Part shown: positions 32,338 through 44,092 of the stretch, one piece after another
How the letters are laid out: the number at the start of each line of letters is the position of its first letter
Position numbering within the stretch: the stretch's first letter is position 1
Source of the DNA: Acidobacteriota bacterium
Lineage (GTDB): Bacteria > Acidobacteriota > Thermoanaerobaculia > Multivoradales > JAGPDF01
DNA: 64,000 bases
Direction of reading: 5' to 3'
NCBI GenBank assembly: GCA_014584695.1
Contig: JACTMI010000028.1
Coordinates: 1-64,000, forward strand
The notes under the pieces: model-generated
Databases searched by the model: none
The model's input: the letters and a program-made list of their open reading frames with translations, nothing else
Told to the model about the DNA's origin: nothing
Made by a program: the position numbers and the translations under genes

Positions 32338-33512
32338 CGCCGGACGAGCTCGCGGCTGGCGGCGGCGTGGAGCAGCAGCTCGGCCATCGAGTCGCCGCCG
32401 TACTTCTCGAGTGCCGCGTCGGCGAGGACCAGCGCCAGCATCGCCTCGCCGATCACCCCGGCGGCGGGAAGGGCGGTGACGTCGCTGCGTTCGTACTGCG
32501 AGCGCCGCGCCTCGCCGGTGTCGAGATCGATCGACGGGAGACCCTCGCGCAATGTGGCGATCGGCTTCTTGTACAGCGTCACCACCACGTCCTCGCCGTT
32601 GGTGATCCCGCCTTCGAGGCCCCCCGCCCGGTTGGAGGCGCGGGGGAAACGGCCGTCCTCGCCGCGCGGCAGGATGGCGTCGTGGGCGGCGCTGCCGTAA
32701 CCGTTCGCGGCCGCGAGGCCCGCGCCGAGCTCGACCGCCTTGACCGCCGGCACCGACATCATGGCCTGCGCGATGCGGCCGTCGAGCTTGGCCGACCAGG
32801 AAACGTGGGAGCCGAGGCCCGCGGGCACGCCGCGCGCGATCACGGTCACGGCGCCGCCCAGGGTCTCCCCGCGCTGCTTGGCGTCGTCGACCAGCGCGAT
32901 CATCGCCGGCTCGAAGTCGCGGTCGATGGCGCGCAGCGGCGATTCGTCGTCGACCGCGGCGACCTCCTCCCAGGTCGGCGCCGGCCGGTCGGCGCCGATC
33001 GGACCGAGCGCGCGGACGCCGCTCCGGATCTCGACTCCGAGCGCGGCGAGCAGCATCTTGGCGAAGGCTCCGGCGGCGACGCGACCGGTGGTCTCCCGCG
33101 CCGAGGCGCGCTCCAGGATGTCGCGCAGGTCGCGACGCAGGTACTTCTCGCCTCCGGCGAGATCGGCGTGGCCCGGGCGGGGGCTCTTCAGACGGCGCAG
33201 CTCGGCGAATTCGGCGTCGATCTCCTCGGCCGCCGCCGCCATGGCGCGCCGCCAGTTGGGCCAGTCGCGGTTTTCGATCCAGAGCGCCACCGGCGAGCCG
33301 AGCGTCTCGCCACCGCGCACGCCGCCGCGGATCTCGGCCACGTCGCGCTCGATCTGCATCCGGCGGCCGCGGCCGTAGCCGTGCTGGCGCCGCGCCAGGT
33401 CGAGCGCGAGTCGAGCGGTGTCGACGCGCAGTCCCGCCGGCAGCCCCTCGAGGACGACGGAGAGGCCGGGGCCGTGAGACTCGCCGGCGGTGGTCAGGCG
33501 GAGGCGGTTCAC
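32322..33512 (-). CDS. aroC: Chorismate synthase
   Basis: A 396-residue enzyme converting EPSP to chorismate in the shikimate pathway, using reduced FMN. Family signatures are present: LTTAGESHGPGL near the N-terminus, RQHGYGRGRRMQIE, and the region GSAAHDAILP. Length is normal. The gene lies 9 bases after the thioesterase gene. aroB, the shikimate-pathway enzyme at its start, is also in this window but in a different operon. Confidence 0.96.
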   Translation of the reverse strand: MNRLRLTTAGESHGPGLSVVLEGLPAGLRVDTARLALDLARRQHGYGRGRRMQIERDVAEIRGGVRGGETLGSPVALWIENRDWPNWRRAMAAAAEEIDAEFAELRRLKSPRPGHADLAGGEKYLRRDLRDILERASARETTGRVAAGAFAKMLLAALGVEIRSGVRALGPIGADRPAPTWEEVAAVDDESPLRAIDRDFEPAMIALVDDAKQRGETLGGAVTVIARGVPAGLGSHVSWSAKLDGRIAQAMMSVPAVKAVELGAGLAAANGYGSAAHDAILPRGEDGRFPRASNRAGGLEGGITNGEDVVVTLYKKPIATLREGLPSIDLDTGEARRSQYERSDVTALPAAGVIGEAMLALVLADAALEKYGGDSMAELLLHAAASRELVRRWPES

Positions 33513-33521
33513 GCCGCCAGC

Positions 33522-33983
33522 TTACCGGAGCGCGGCGGTGGGCGCGCCGCCCGGCGGGCCGTCGGGCAGGAACGCCGCGAAGGGGGCGTAGAGCTCGGCC
33601 GGGAAGCGGGTCGGGTGACGGCTCGCGGCGTCGACCCAGACGTGCTCGGTCGACGCGGTGGCGAGCAGCAGGTCGCAGCGGGAGATCCGGTAGGCGAAGG
33701 TGACGCCGCGGCTGCCCAGCCGGTCGACCCAGCAGGAGACGACGACCGACTCGCCGTAGCGCGCTGGCGCCCGGTACGACAGCTGGACGCCGGTGACCAG
33801 GAGCAGCAGCCCCCGCTTTTCGATCTCGGCGTAGTGGAATCCGGCCTCCAGGCAGAGGCGGGTGCGAGCCAGCTCGCACCAGACGATGTAGTTGGCGTGG
33901 TGGACCACACCCATCTGGTCGGTCTCGGCGTAGCGCACTTCGACCTCGACGTCGACGTGGCGGGGGGGAAGTCGGCGGCTCAT
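33522..33983 (-). CDS. YbgC-like acyl-CoA thioesterase
   Basis: A 153-residue hot-dog-fold protein. The 4HBT active-site Asp is in YAETDQMGVVHHANYIVW, matching YbgC/FcbC-type thioesterases that hydrolyse short acyl-CoAs. YbgC is often linked to the Tol-Pal system, which is not nearby here. It lies in a run with aroC on the minus strand. Confidence 0.9.
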   Translation of the reverse strand: MSRRLPPRHVDVEVEVRYAETDQMGVVHHANYIVWCELARTRLCLEAGFHYAEIEKRGLLLLVTGVQLSYRAPARYGESVVVSCWVDRLGSRGVTFAYRISRCDLLLATASTEHVWVDAASRHPTRFPAELYAPFAAFLPDGPPGGAPTAALR

Positions 33984-34024
33984 CGCCGCGGGATGCTACC
34001 GCGCCGGCGGCGGCTCACCCGCCG

Positions 34025-34882
34025 TCACTTCGGTGGGTAGGCCGTCAGGTAGAAGTAAGCCGCTTCCAGCTCGGCGTCGCGCAGGTAGGTGAGCTGGGGC
34101 CCCCGCCCGGCGCGGCTCGGCTTGCCTTGATGGCGCGCCAGCGCCAGGAAGGGCCGCACCGCCGCGGTCGAGGTCATGGTTTCGAGCGGTACCAGGCTCG
34201 GATCCTTGGCCGGCCTGCCCGCCTGCGCCCGCGCCGCGTGGCAGATCTGGCACGTACCCTTGACGATCCGTTCGCCGACGCGGTCGACCGGCATCTGGAG
34301 CGTATCGTCGCGGTGGCGCGGGTCGGGCACGCTCGCGAGGCGCTCGAGGTAGGCGAGCAGGATCTCTTCCTCGTCCGCGGTGAGATCGAACGCCGGCATC
34401 GCCGGGCCACCTTCGGCGATTCGGTGCCGGAGCAGCTGCTCGGCGGCGGCGGCCCGCCGGCTCGCCACCTCCGCGGCGGTGCCGCCCCCTTGCTGGAGCT
34501 CGCCCGAGGTGGTGCGGACGACATCGACCAGCGGCCGGATCTCGGGCGGGGAGCCCACCCCGGCGGCGCCATGACAGGCGCGGCAGGTGAAGCGGTAGAG
34601 ATCGGCCCCGCGCACGGCGAAACCCTCCCGCAGCCACGTTCCGCCGGTCGGCGCGGGGGCCTGGAGCAAGGCGTCCTGCTGTTCGGGCCCGAGCGCGCCG
34701 ACGCGGCCGAGGGCCGAAGCATCGTAGGGGCGCCCGAGGTGCTCGATCCAGCTGGGGCCGGTGGCGGAGGTGGTCTCGGCGGAAGCGCTCGCCGCCGCGG
34801 CCGGCGTCGAGACGACGGCGGCCAGTGCGAGCAGCCGCCCCGCCATCCCGAGGAGCACGTGGAAGCTCGAGTTCGGTCTCAT
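34025..34882 (-). CDS. Periplasmic diheme cytochrome c
   Basis: A 285-residue protein with a signal peptide and two CXXCH heme sites: CRACH at Cys100-His104 and CQICH at Cys211-His215. Met ligands are plausible in GPAMPAFDL and further on. A possible electron donor to the CuA subunit, but it is 20 kb from the oxidase operon so any link is speculative. It is transcribed alone, divergent from the carbonic anhydrase-like gene. Confidence 0.88.
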   Translation of the reverse strand: MRPNSSFHVLLGMAGRLLALAAVVSTPAAAASASAETTSATGPSWIEHLGRPYDASALGRVGALGPEQQDALLQAPAPTGGTWLREGFAVRGADLYRFTCRACHGAAGVGSPPEIRPLVDVVRTTSGELQQGGGTAAEVASRRAAAAEQLLRHRIAEGGPAMPAFDLTADEEEILLAYLERLASVPDPRHRDDTLQMPVDRVGERIVKGTCQICHAARAQAGRPAKDPSLVPLETMTSTAAVRPFLALARHQGKPSRAGRGPQLTYLRDAELEAAYFYLTAYPPK

Positions 34883-35019
34883 GGCGGGCTAGGTTACACC
34901 GAGCGCGCCGGTTGTCGCCGCCCCCCGAGGCGGTCCCGACGGGCCGGCCGGCGGCGGGATCGTGGGATATTGTTTCGGGTTCGAGCCCGGGCCCGCGGCC
35001 CGGGAGCGCCGAGCCGAAC

Positions 35020-35547
35020 GTGCCGATCCATCCCCACCTCGACCGCTGGCCGCGCCTGGGCGCGCGGGTCTTCCTGGCCCCCTCGGCGCACCTCGCCGGC
35101 GAGATCGAGGTCGGCGACGACTGCTCGTTCTGGTTCCACACCGCCGCGCGCGGCGATGTCCACTGGATCCGCGTCGGCGCGCGCACCAGCGTCCAGGACG
35201 GCACCATCCTCCACGTCACCCACGAGCGGTTCCCACTCTCGATCGGCGCCGATGTCGTCATCGGCCATAGCTGCATGATCCACGGCTGCACGCTCGAGGA
35301 CGGCTGCCTGGTCGGCATCGGCGCGCGCGTTCTCGACGGCGCGGTGGTCGAGTCGGGGGCGCAGGTGGGCGCCGGCGCGGTGGTTCCGCCGGGCTTCCGG
35401 GTACCGGCCGGGCAACTCGCGCTCGGAGTGCCGGCCAAGGTGGTCCGTGCCCTCACCGCCGCGGAGAGCCAGACCATCCGCGACATCGTCGCGCGCTACG
35501 TGCGGGTCAAGGACGAGTACTTGGCAGCCCTCGGGCCGGGGTTCTGA
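35020..35547 (+). CDS. Gamma-carbonic anhydrase-like hexapeptide-repeat protein
   Basis: A 175-residue left-handed beta-helix protein. The GTG at 35020 gives the expected N-terminus (PIHPHLDRWPRLG). Hexapeptide repeats run from about residue 30 to 140. Putative zinc His residues lie in ILHVTHERF and VIGHSCMIHGC. Family members include PaaY, YrdA and carbonic anhydrases; activity cannot be told from sequence. It ends 2 bases before hisS and may be co-transcribed with it. Confidence 0.87.
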   Translation: MPIHPHLDRWPRLGARVFLAPSAHLAGEIEVGDDCSFWFHTAARGDVHWIRVGARTSVQDGTILHVTHERFPLSIGADVVIGHSCMIHGCTLEDGCLVGIGARVLDGAVVESGAQVGAGAVVPPGFRVPAGQLALGVPAKVVRALTAAESQTIRDIVARYVRVKDEYLAALGPGF

Positions 35548-35549
35548 GC

Positions 35550-36863
35550 GTGGCGAAGCGACATGCGGCCCCGAAGGGCACGCGCGATCTGCTGCCACCG
35601 GAAACCGCGGTGTGGGCGCGCGTCGAGTCGATCGCGCGGCGGGTCTTCGGTCTGTACGGCTACCGCGAGATCCGGACCCCGATCTTCGAGGAGACGGAGC
35701 TGTTCCAGCGCGGCGTCGGCGAGGCGACCGACATCGTCGGCAAGGAGATGTACAGCTTCGTCGACAAGGGGGGCCGCAATCTGACGCTGCGCCCCGAGTC
35801 GACCGCCGCCGTCTGCCGCGCCTACGTCGAGCACGGCATGCAGCAGCTGCCGCAGCCGGTCCGCCTCTTCTACATCGGTCCCCAGTTCCGCTACGAGCGC
35901 CCCCAGAAGGGCCGCTACCGCCAGTTCCACCAGATCGGCGCCGAGCTGCTGGGCGGTAAGGGGGCGGAGTCCGATGTCGAGATATTGCTCATGCTGGTCG
36001 CCTTCTTGCGCGAGCTGGGCTTCGCCGACCTGAGGGTCCTCGTCAACACCGTGGGCGACGCCGAGTCCCGCGCCGCCTTCCGGGGGAAGCTGGTGGAGTA
36101 CCTGGCGCCCAGAAAGGACCAGTTAGGAGAAGAGAGTGCTCGGCGTCTGGTGACCAATCCGCTGCGGATTCTCGACAGCAAGAGCCCCGAGGAGCAGGCG
36201 TTGCTCGCCGGCGCGCCGAAGCTCGAAGAGTCCCTGACGGCTCGCAGCCGCGAGCACTTCGCGCGAGTCCTCTCTTCAATGGAAGCTTCCGCAGTCCCTT
36301 TCCGAATCGAACCGCGGCTGGTGCGAGGCCTCGACTACTACACCAATACCGTGTTCGAGATCACCTCCGAGGGTCTCGGCGCGCAGAACGCGATCTGCGG
36401 CGGGGGAGCTTACGAAGGGCTGGTCGATGCGCTCGGTGGGCCGCCGACCTACGGCGTCGGCTTCGCCATTGGCGAAGACCGCCTGATCGAGGTGCTGCCA
36501 CCGAGCTCGCCCGCGCGCGACGTTCCGCGGCCAGTCATCGTGCGCGCGGTCCCTTGGGGTCGCAGGTTGCCGAGCTTCGCCTTCGAAGACGCGGATGCCT
36601 CGGGCCGTTTCGTCGAGCTGCTCCGGGCGCGCGGAATTCCAGCGCTCGACTTCGAGTGGGGCGACGCCAAGCGGGCCTACGCGGCGGCCGAAGCCTACGG
36701 CTCGGAATGGGTGGTCCTGATCGGGGAGGACGAGCTCTCCGCGGACCGCCAGACGATCGAACGGGTCGTGCTGCGCGAGGTGCGAACCCGGCACGAACGG
36801 CGGCTCTCCGTCGCGGAAGCCATGGATCAGCTCTCCGAGACGGGTCCAAAGGCGCTCGGGTGA
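35550..36863 (+). CDS. hisS: Histidyl-tRNA synthetase
   Basis: A 437-residue class II synthetase charging tRNA-His. It starts at a GTG (AKRHAAPKGTRDLLPPE). Motif 2 includes RYERPQKGRYRQFHQIGAE, and the His-specific motif GLDYYTNTVFEI is present, followed by motif 3-type YGVGFAIGEDRL. The anticodon-binding domain occupies about residues 330-420. Length is normal. Confidence 0.96.
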   Translation: MAKRHAAPKGTRDLLPPETAVWARVESIARRVFGLYGYREIRTPIFEETELFQRGVGEATDIVGKEMYSFVDKGGRNLTLRPESTAAVCRAYVEHGMQQLPQPVRLFYIGPQFRYERPQKGRYRQFHQIGAELLGGKGAESDVEILLMLVAFLRELGFADLRVLVNTVGDAESRAAFRGKLVEYLAPRKDQLGEESARRLVTNPLRILDSKSPEEQALLAGAPKLEESLTARSREHFARVLSSMEASAVPFRIEPRLVRGLDYYTNTVFEITSEGLGAQNAICGGGAYEGLVDALGGPPTYGVGFAIGEDRLIEVLPPSSPARDVPRPVIVRAVPWGRRLPSFAFEDADASGRFVELLRARGIPALDFEWGDAKRAYAAAEAYGSEWVVLIGEDELSADRQTIERVVLREVRTRHERRLSVAEAMDQLSETGPKALG

Positions 36864-36962
36864 AATGGGTGTCAGGGATTGGCGAAGATGCCCCGCACGC
36901 GACCCCTTCAATGGAGCTTTTTCCCTCCGGTGCGAACCGGTGACTGCTGAGGAGTGGAGATC

Positions 36963-38717
<1,755 letters not shown>

Positions 38718-38734
38718 GCGGCGAGGAGACGAGC

Positions 38735-39841
38735 GTGGGCGCTGCCACTTTCGAGCTCCGCCATCCCCGCGGCACGACCACCGTGTTCGCCGGCGCGGGC
38801 GCCCTCGAGAGCGCCGCGCCGTGGATCTTCGGCGAGCTGGCCGGGCGGCCGCTCTACGCCGTCTCCTCGGCGCCGATCCTGGCGCGTCACCGCGACGGTC
38901 TGGCGCGAGTCGCTTCGGCCGCCCGCTCGCTCGAGGTGTTCGAGGTGCCCGACGGCGAGGCGGCGAAGAGCCTCGAGGTCGCCAGCGACCTCCACCGGCG
39001 GCTGGCGCGGTCGGGCGCCAAACGGGACGGCGTGCTGGCCGCCTTCGGCGGCGGCAGCGTCGGCGACCTGACCGGGTTCGTCGCCGGCACCTACCTGCGC
39101 GGCGTCGCGTTCCTCCAGCTGCCGACGACCCTCCTGGCGCAGGTCGACGCGGCGATCGGTGGCAAGACCGGCGTCGACTTGCCGGAAGCGAAGAACGCCG
39201 TCGGCCTCTTTCATCATCCCCGCGTGGTGGTCGCGGAGGCGGCCTGGCTCGCGACCCTGCCCGCCGACGAGATCCGGTCCGGGCTGGTCGAGGCGATCAA
39301 GACCGCGGCGCTGCTCGATCCCGCTCTCCTCGATCGCATCGAGAGCGAGCTCGACGAGTTGCGGCGTGCCCGCCCGACGGCGCTCGGGCCGATCGTCGAG
39401 GCGGCGGCCCGGGCGAAGGCCAGGTTGGTCGAGTCCGACCCGGAGGAGGCCGGCGCGCGCGCCCTGCTCAACTTCGGCCACACGCTCGGCCACGCTCTCG
39501 AAACGGCCGCCGGGTACGGCCGCCTGCGCCACGGCGACGCCGTCGCGCACGGCATCCGCTTCGCGCTCGTGCTGGCGCGTTCGCGGGGGCTCGAGCCGGG
39601 ATTCGGGGCGAGGCTGGGCAGACTCCTGGACCGCCTGTCGATACCGCCGCTGCCGCCGCTCGACGCTGCGCGGCTGGTCGACCTGATGGCCCGGGACAAG
39701 AAGGCGCGCGAGTCCGGGCTGGGGTGGGTGCTGGCGCTCGCCCCCGGGCGGGCGGAGTACGGGGTACCGATCTCGGCCGGCGAAGTCTCCGCCGAGCTGG
39801 CGAGGTTCCTCGCCGGGCGCGAGCCCGCGCGGCCTCTATAA
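38735..39841 (+). CDS. aroB: 3-dehydroquinate synthase
   Basis: A 368-residue enzyme of the shikimate pathway, making 3-dehydroquinate from DAHP with NAD and zinc. The GTG at 38735 has AGGAG upstream. Signatures: GGGSVGDLTGF, LPTTLLAQVDAAIGGKTGVD, and the zinc His residues in NFGHTLGHALE. C-terminal half is of normal length. aroC, which completes the pathway, is in a different operon of this window. Confidence 0.96.
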   Translation: MGAATFELRHPRGTTTVFAGAGALESAAPWIFGELAGRPLYAVSSAPILARHRDGLARVASAARSLEVFEVPDGEAAKSLEVASDLHRRLARSGAKRDGVLAAFGGGSVGDLTGFVAGTYLRGVAFLQLPTTLLAQVDAAIGGKTGVDLPEAKNAVGLFHHPRVVVAEAAWLATLPADEIRSGLVEAIKTAALLDPALLDRIESELDELRRARPTALGPIVEAAARAKARLVESDPEEAGARALLNFGHTLGHALETAAGYGRLRHGDAVAHGIRFALVLARSRGLEPGFGARLGRLLDRLSIPPLPPLDAARLVDLMARDKKARESGLGWVLALAPGRAEYGVPISAGEVSAELARFLAGREPARPL

Positions 39842-39881
39842 TCGGGGTACCGGAACGCGCCCGAGCATCGGCCGCCACGAC

Positions 39882-41654
39882 ATGCGCCTGCCCTCGATCT
39901 TCCACCGCCGCCTGCGTCTTCGGCACCTCATCTTCCTGCTGCTGCTGCTCGCCGGCGCGATTCCGCTGGCCATCTCGAACTGGGTCCTGATCGCGCAGAA
40001 CCGGGACCTGCTGGAGACGGAGGAGAAGAGCTACCTGACGCAGTCGGCACAGTCGCTGTCGCGCGAGCTCGGCGACTACCTGGCGGGCAACAAGCGTCTG
40101 CTCCATCAGCTGGGCGTCGGTCTGCTCGCGGCACCAGGTGCGGCGGAGATCGAAGATCGCTTGCGCGAGACCTGGGTCGGCGCCTACCTGCACCGCTTCA
40201 GCGCCGCCAACCCGAACCTCATCGCGCTGCGCGTGCTCGACACCGCGGGCGCCGGTCCACGCTTCGCTCCGCCCGACTCGGCGCCGGAGATCTCGGACGC
40301 CCTGGACGAGGCCTTCGCGATCGCTCGGGCGGAAGGGTCGACCACTTTTCGGTTCGCGGTCCTGCGCGCGGCGAACGAGCCGGTGGCGGTCCTGGCCGTG
40401 CCGGTCGCCAACGACCGCGGCGAGGTCACGCTGGTGGTCGAAGCCGTCCTGCGCCTGCGTCTGATGGAGGCGGTGTTCGAGCGCGAGGCGCAAGGCCAGG
40501 TCGAGGTCTTTCTGATCGACCGCGACGGCACCCTGCTGTGGTCCGAAGGGGCCGACGACAGGACGCGGGCGTCGCTCGCCCACTCGAACCTGGTGCTCGA
40601 TTTCGTGCGCAAACCGCTGCACTTGACGGCCGAGTACACCATCGCCACCGCGCGGGGACCCGAAGCGATGCTGGGTCAGGTGGCGCCGGTGGAGGAGACC
40701 GGCTGGGGTGTGGTGGTCCACAAGCCGGTGGCCACCGCCTTCGAAGCGGCGCGCAAGATGGTCGTTTCGGCGGTGCTCGCGTCGCTCTTGCTCCTGCTGC
40801 TGGCGGCGCTCCTGGCGCTGGTGATCTCGCGCTGGGTCGGGCATCCGATCCGCCGGCTGATCCGTTCCACGCACGAGATCGCGAGCGGCAATTTCGGCAT
40901 GCGCCTCGAGGAGGAGCGAGTCGTCGCGGAGCTGTCCGACCTGGCCAGAGACTTCAACCAGATGAGCGGTTACGTCGAGGCCTACGTCGGCAAGCTGCGC
41001 GAGGCCGCGCAGCGCAACCGCGACCTGTTCATCAGCTCGATCCGGGCCTTCGCGGCGGCGATCGACGCCAAGGACCCGTACACGCGAGGCCATTCGGAGC
41101 GGGTGGCGGAGCTGTCGCGCGCGATCTCGCGCCATCTCTCGCAGAGCGAGGAGTTCCAGCAAAAGCTCTGGATCGGCGCCCTGCTGCACGACGTCGGCAA
41201 GATCGGCATCGAGGATCGCGTGTTGCGCAAGGGCGGCGTGCTCACCGCCGAGGAGTTCGAGCAGATGAAGCGCCATCCGACGGTCGGAGCCGACATCTTG
41301 CAGCCGCTCGAGGACCTGCGCGACATGCTGCCGGCGGTGCGCTGGCATCACGAGAACTGGAACGGCCGAGGCTACCCGGACGGCTTGCGCGGCGAGGACA
41401 TCCCGCTGATGGCGCGCATCGTCGCGGTGGCCGACTGTTTCGACGCCATCACCACCGACCGGCCCTATCAAAAGGGCTACGAGCCTCGCTACGCCGCCGA
41501 GGTGATCACCAAGCTGGCGGGTTCCCGCTTCGACGCCAAGGTGGTGACCGCCTTCCTGCGCGCATTCGAGGTCGGAGACCTGGTGGTCGAGCCCGGCGAC
41601 AGCACCCTGGTCGCGCAGCTCGAGGCCGAGCTGCCGGCCGCGGTCAATACCTGA
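39882..41654 (+). CDS. Membrane HD-GYP c-di-GMP phosphodiesterase with sensor domain
   Basis: A 590-residue protein. Membrane helices near residues 17-36 and 285-310 enclose a Cache-like periplasmic sensor. HAMP follows (RWVGHPIRRLIRSTHEI). The HD-GYP domain (about 385-575) has YTRGHSERVAE, LLHDVGKIGI and HHENWNGRGYPDGL. It probably degrades c-di-GMP. The neighbouring roadblock-like gene is 14 bases downstream, suggesting a signalling pair. Confidence 0.93.
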   Translation: MRLPSIFHRRLRLRHLIFLLLLLAGAIPLAISNWVLIAQNRDLLETEEKSYLTQSAQSLSRELGDYLAGNKRLLHQLGVGLLAAPGAAEIEDRLRETWVGAYLHRFSAANPNLIALRVLDTAGAGPRFAPPDSAPEISDALDEAFAIARAEGSTTFRFAVLRAANEPVAVLAVPVANDRGEVTLVVEAVLRLRLMEAVFEREAQGQVEVFLIDRDGTLLWSEGADDRTRASLAHSNLVLDFVRKPLHLTAEYTIATARGPEAMLGQVAPVEETGWGVVVHKPVATAFEAARKMVVSAVLASLLLLLLAALLALVISRWVGHPIRRLIRSTHEIASGNFGMRLEEERVVAELSDLARDFNQMSGYVEAYVGKLREAAQRNRDLFISSIRAFAAAIDAKDPYTRGHSERVAELSRAISRHLSQSEEFQQKLWIGALLHDVGKIGIEDRVLRKGGVLTAEEFEQMKRHPTVGADILQPLEDLRDMLPAVRWHHENWNGRGYPDGLRGEDIPLMARIVAVADCFDAITTDRPYQKGYEPRYAAEVITKLAGSRFDAKVVTAFLRAFEVGDLVVEPGDSTLVAQLEAELPAAVNT

Positions 41655-41668
41655 ACGGGGGAGAGTCG

Positions 41669-42040
41669 ATGCCGTACCAGTACATCCTGGCCGACCTGCT
41701 GGCGAAGAACGACGGCGCGGTGGGGGTGCTCTTCCTCGACGACAGCGGCGAAACGGTCGATCTCGCTTGCGCCGACGCGAGCCCCTATCAAATGCGGGTG
41801 GTGGGCGCCTACGTCGGCATCTACCTGCGCCAGATCGAGAGCTTCCTGCGCTCCAACGATCACGGCGAGCCGCGCTGGCTCCACATCGAGAAAGACACGC
41901 TCCACCTCTACGCGGTGCCGCTGCCGGACTCCTACTACCTGGTCCTGGTCCAGCGCGCGCCGGCGCTCAGCGCGCGCGCGCGGCGCAGCCTCGAGCAGGC
42001 CCGCGAGGCGCTCGCGCGCGAGCTGTTCCCCGTCACTTGA
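41669..42040 (+). CDS. Roadblock/LC7-like small protein
   Basis: A 123-residue soluble protein. Its alternating strand-helix pattern ([18 protein letters not shown], then [17 protein letters not shown]) resembles the roadblock/LC7 fold, which often partners small GTPases or other signalling proteins. No GTPase gene of the MglA type is present, but ftsY, a GTPase of another kind, follows with a one-base overlap. The family call is moderate. Confidence 0.6.
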   Translation: MPYQYILADLLAKNDGAVGVLFLDDSGETVDLACADASPYQMRVVGAYVGIYLRQIESFLRSNDHGEPRWLHIEKDTLHLYAVPLPDSYYLVLVQRAPALSARARRSLEQAREALARELFPVT

Positions 42041-42966
42041 TGGAGCCCCCGAAGCCCGGTCTGTGGGGGCGCCTGCGCGGCGGCTTGGCGCGCACGCAGG
42101 AGCGACTCTCGGAGCGCCTGGGATCGCTGCTCGACCTGCCCGCCACGCTGGATGCGGCGACGCTCGAGGAGCTGGAGGAGGCGCTCCTGGCGGCCGACCT
42201 CGGCGTCCCCACGACGACGCTGTTGATCGAGCGAATTCGCGAGCGGGTCCGCCGGTCCGATGTCGAGCGGCCGGAGCGGTTGCGCGGGCTGCTGGCCGAG
42301 GAGATCGCCCGGATTCTCGCCGAGACCCCGGCCCCCGCTGGGCTCGGCGGGCCGGAACCGGCGATCGTCCTGGTGGTCGGGGTCAACGGCGCCGGCAAGA
42401 CCACTTCGATCGCCAAGCTCGCCCGCCGGGAGCTCGCCGCCGGGCGGCGGGTCCTGCTCGCCGCCGCCGACACGTTCCGCGCCGCCGCCATCGAGCAGCT
42501 GGCGCTCTGGGGCGAACGCCTGGGCGTGGAGGTGGTCCGCCAGGCCGCGGGTTCCGACCCGGCGGCGGTGGTGTTCGACGCGCTGCAGGCGGCCAAGGCG
42601 CGGCGGGTCGACCGGCTGATCGTCGACACCGCCGGGCGGTTGCACAACAAGGAACACCTGATGGCCGAGCTGGCGAAGATCCGGCGCATCATCGCGCGCG
42701 AGGCCGCCGCGTTCCGCGTCGAGACCGTGCTCGTCCTCGACGCCACGACCGGACAGAACGCGCTGGCTCAGGCGCGCGCCTTCCTGGCCGCCGCCGAGGT
42801 CGACGGGCTCCTGCTCTCCAAGCTCGATGGCACCGCCAAGGGCGGAATGGTGGTCGCCGTGGCGCGCGAGCTCAACCTGCCGGTGCTCTATCTCGGAGTC
42901 GGCGAGACGGCGGACGACCTCGTCGACTTCGAGCCTCGGGAGTTCGCCACTGCCCTCCTCGCCTGA
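42040..42966 (+). CDS. ftsY: Signal recognition particle receptor FtsY
   Basis: A 308-residue SRP GTPase. The N domain (about 1-95) is helical. G motifs: [15 protein letters not shown] (G1), [11 protein letters not shown] (G2), DTAGRLHNK (G3) and [10 protein letters not shown] (G4). The acidic N-terminal A domain of E. coli FtsY is absent, as in many bacteria. FtsY docks ribosome-SRP complexes at the membrane. It overlaps the roadblock-like gene by one base. Confidence 0.95.
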   Translation: MEPPKPGLWGRLRGGLARTQERLSERLGSLLDLPATLDAATLEELEEALLAADLGVPTTTLLIERIRERVRRSDVERPERLRGLLAEEIARILAETPAPAGLGGPEPAIVLVVGVNGAGKTTSIAKLARRELAAGRRVLLAAADTFRAAAIEQLALWGERLGVEVVRQAAGSDPAAVVFDALQAAKARRVDRLIVDTAGRLHNKEHLMAELAKIRRIIAREAAAFRVETVLVLDATTGQNALAQARAFLAAAEVDGLLLSKLDGTAKGGMVVAVARELNLPVLYLGVGETADDLVDFEPREFATALLA

Positions 42967-43012
42967 GGCCGGGGCGCGCGCGAAGCGCCGCGGCGAGCGG
43001 CCGCCGCCGGCG

Positions 43013-44092
43013 ATGCGGCGAGCGCTGGCGCTCGCCGCGCGGGGGCGGTTCACCTGCGCGCCCAACCCGCGCGTCGGCGCGGTGGTCGTGTCCGGCGGGA
43101 GGATCGTCGGCGAGGGCTGGCATCAGCGGGCCGGCGAGCCGCACGCGGAGGTCCACGCCCTGACGGCGGCGGGCGGGAGCGCCCGTGGCGCCACCCTCTA
43201 CGTCACCCTGGAGCCATGTGCCCACCACGGTCGGACCCCGCCCTGCGTCGAGGCGATCCTGGCGGCCGGGATCGCCCGGGTCGTCGCCTGCCATCGCGAT
43301 CCCGACCCCCGCACCGCGGGCCGGGGCTTCGAGCGCCTGGCCGCGGCGGCAGTCGAGGTGATCGTCGGGCCGGGCGCCGCCGAGGCGATCGAAGGCAATC
43401 TGCCGTTCCTGGTCTCGCGAGCGCTGGCGCGTCCCGCGGTCACCCTGAAATGGGCGGCGAGCCTGGACGGGCGGATCGCCACGGCCGCGGGCGAGAGCCG
43501 CTGGATCACCGGCGCGCTCGCGCGGCGCCGCGCGCTCGAGCTGCGCGAGGAGCACGACGCGGTGCTGGTCGGGAGCGGCACCGTGCTGGCCGACGATCCG
43601 CGCCTGAACCGGCGCCTCGGACGGGCGGATAGCGCGATCGTGCGGGTGATCCTGGACCGCCGCGCGAGAACGCCCCCGACGGCGCGGCTGTTCAGCGAGG
43701 CGGGACAGGTGCTCGTGTACACTGAAGCGCCGGCAGCGGCCGCGCTGCGGGCGCGCGGAGCCGAGGTCGTCGTGCTGCCGTCGGTCGTGCCCGGTGCCGT
43801 GTTGGCCGACCTGGCCGCGCGGGGTATCCAGAGCGTCCTGGTCGAGGGGGGGGCCGGCATCGCCGGCGCCTTCGTCGACTCCGGCCTGTGGGATCGCCTG
43901 GAGGTCTTCGTCGCGCCGCTCGTCGTGGGCGGCGCCGGCGCGCTGCCAGCGGTCGCCGGTTCCGGGTGGCCGGCGCTCGCCGCGGCAGCCCGGGTCGAGC
44001 GGCTGCGAGCTCGACGCGCGGGGGAGGACTTGCAGCTGAGTGGAGTGAATCGGGAGTGTTCACGGGTCTTGTCGTCGAGCGTGGGCGCCTGA
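43013..44092 (+). CDS. ribD: Bifunctional riboflavin deaminase-reductase RibD
   Basis: A 359-residue enzyme for the second and third steps of riboflavin synthesis. The zinc deaminase domain (1-140) has PHAEVHAL and EPCAHHGRTPPC. The reductase domain (about 145-350) begins VTLKWAASLDGRIAT. The ATG at 43013 is the earliest start with good family alignment; no strong ribosome-binding site is visible. The gene overlaps ribE by 37 bases. Confidence 0.94.
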   Translation: MRRALALAARGRFTCAPNPRVGAVVVSGGRIVGEGWHQRAGEPHAEVHALTAAGGSARGATLYVTLEPCAHHGRTPPCVEAILAAGIARVVACHRDPDPRTAGRGFERLAAAAVEVIVGPGAAEAIEGNLPFLVSRALARPAVTLKWAASLDGRIATAAGESRWITGALARRRALELREEHDAVLVGSGTVLADDPRLNRRLGRADSAIVRVILDRRARTPPTARLFSEAGQVLVYTEAPAAAALRARGAEVVVLPSVVPGAVLADLAARGIQSVLVEGGAGIAGAFVDSGLWDRLEVFVAPLVVGGAGALPAVAGSGWPALAAAARVERLRARRAGEDLQLSGVNRECSRVLSSSVGA

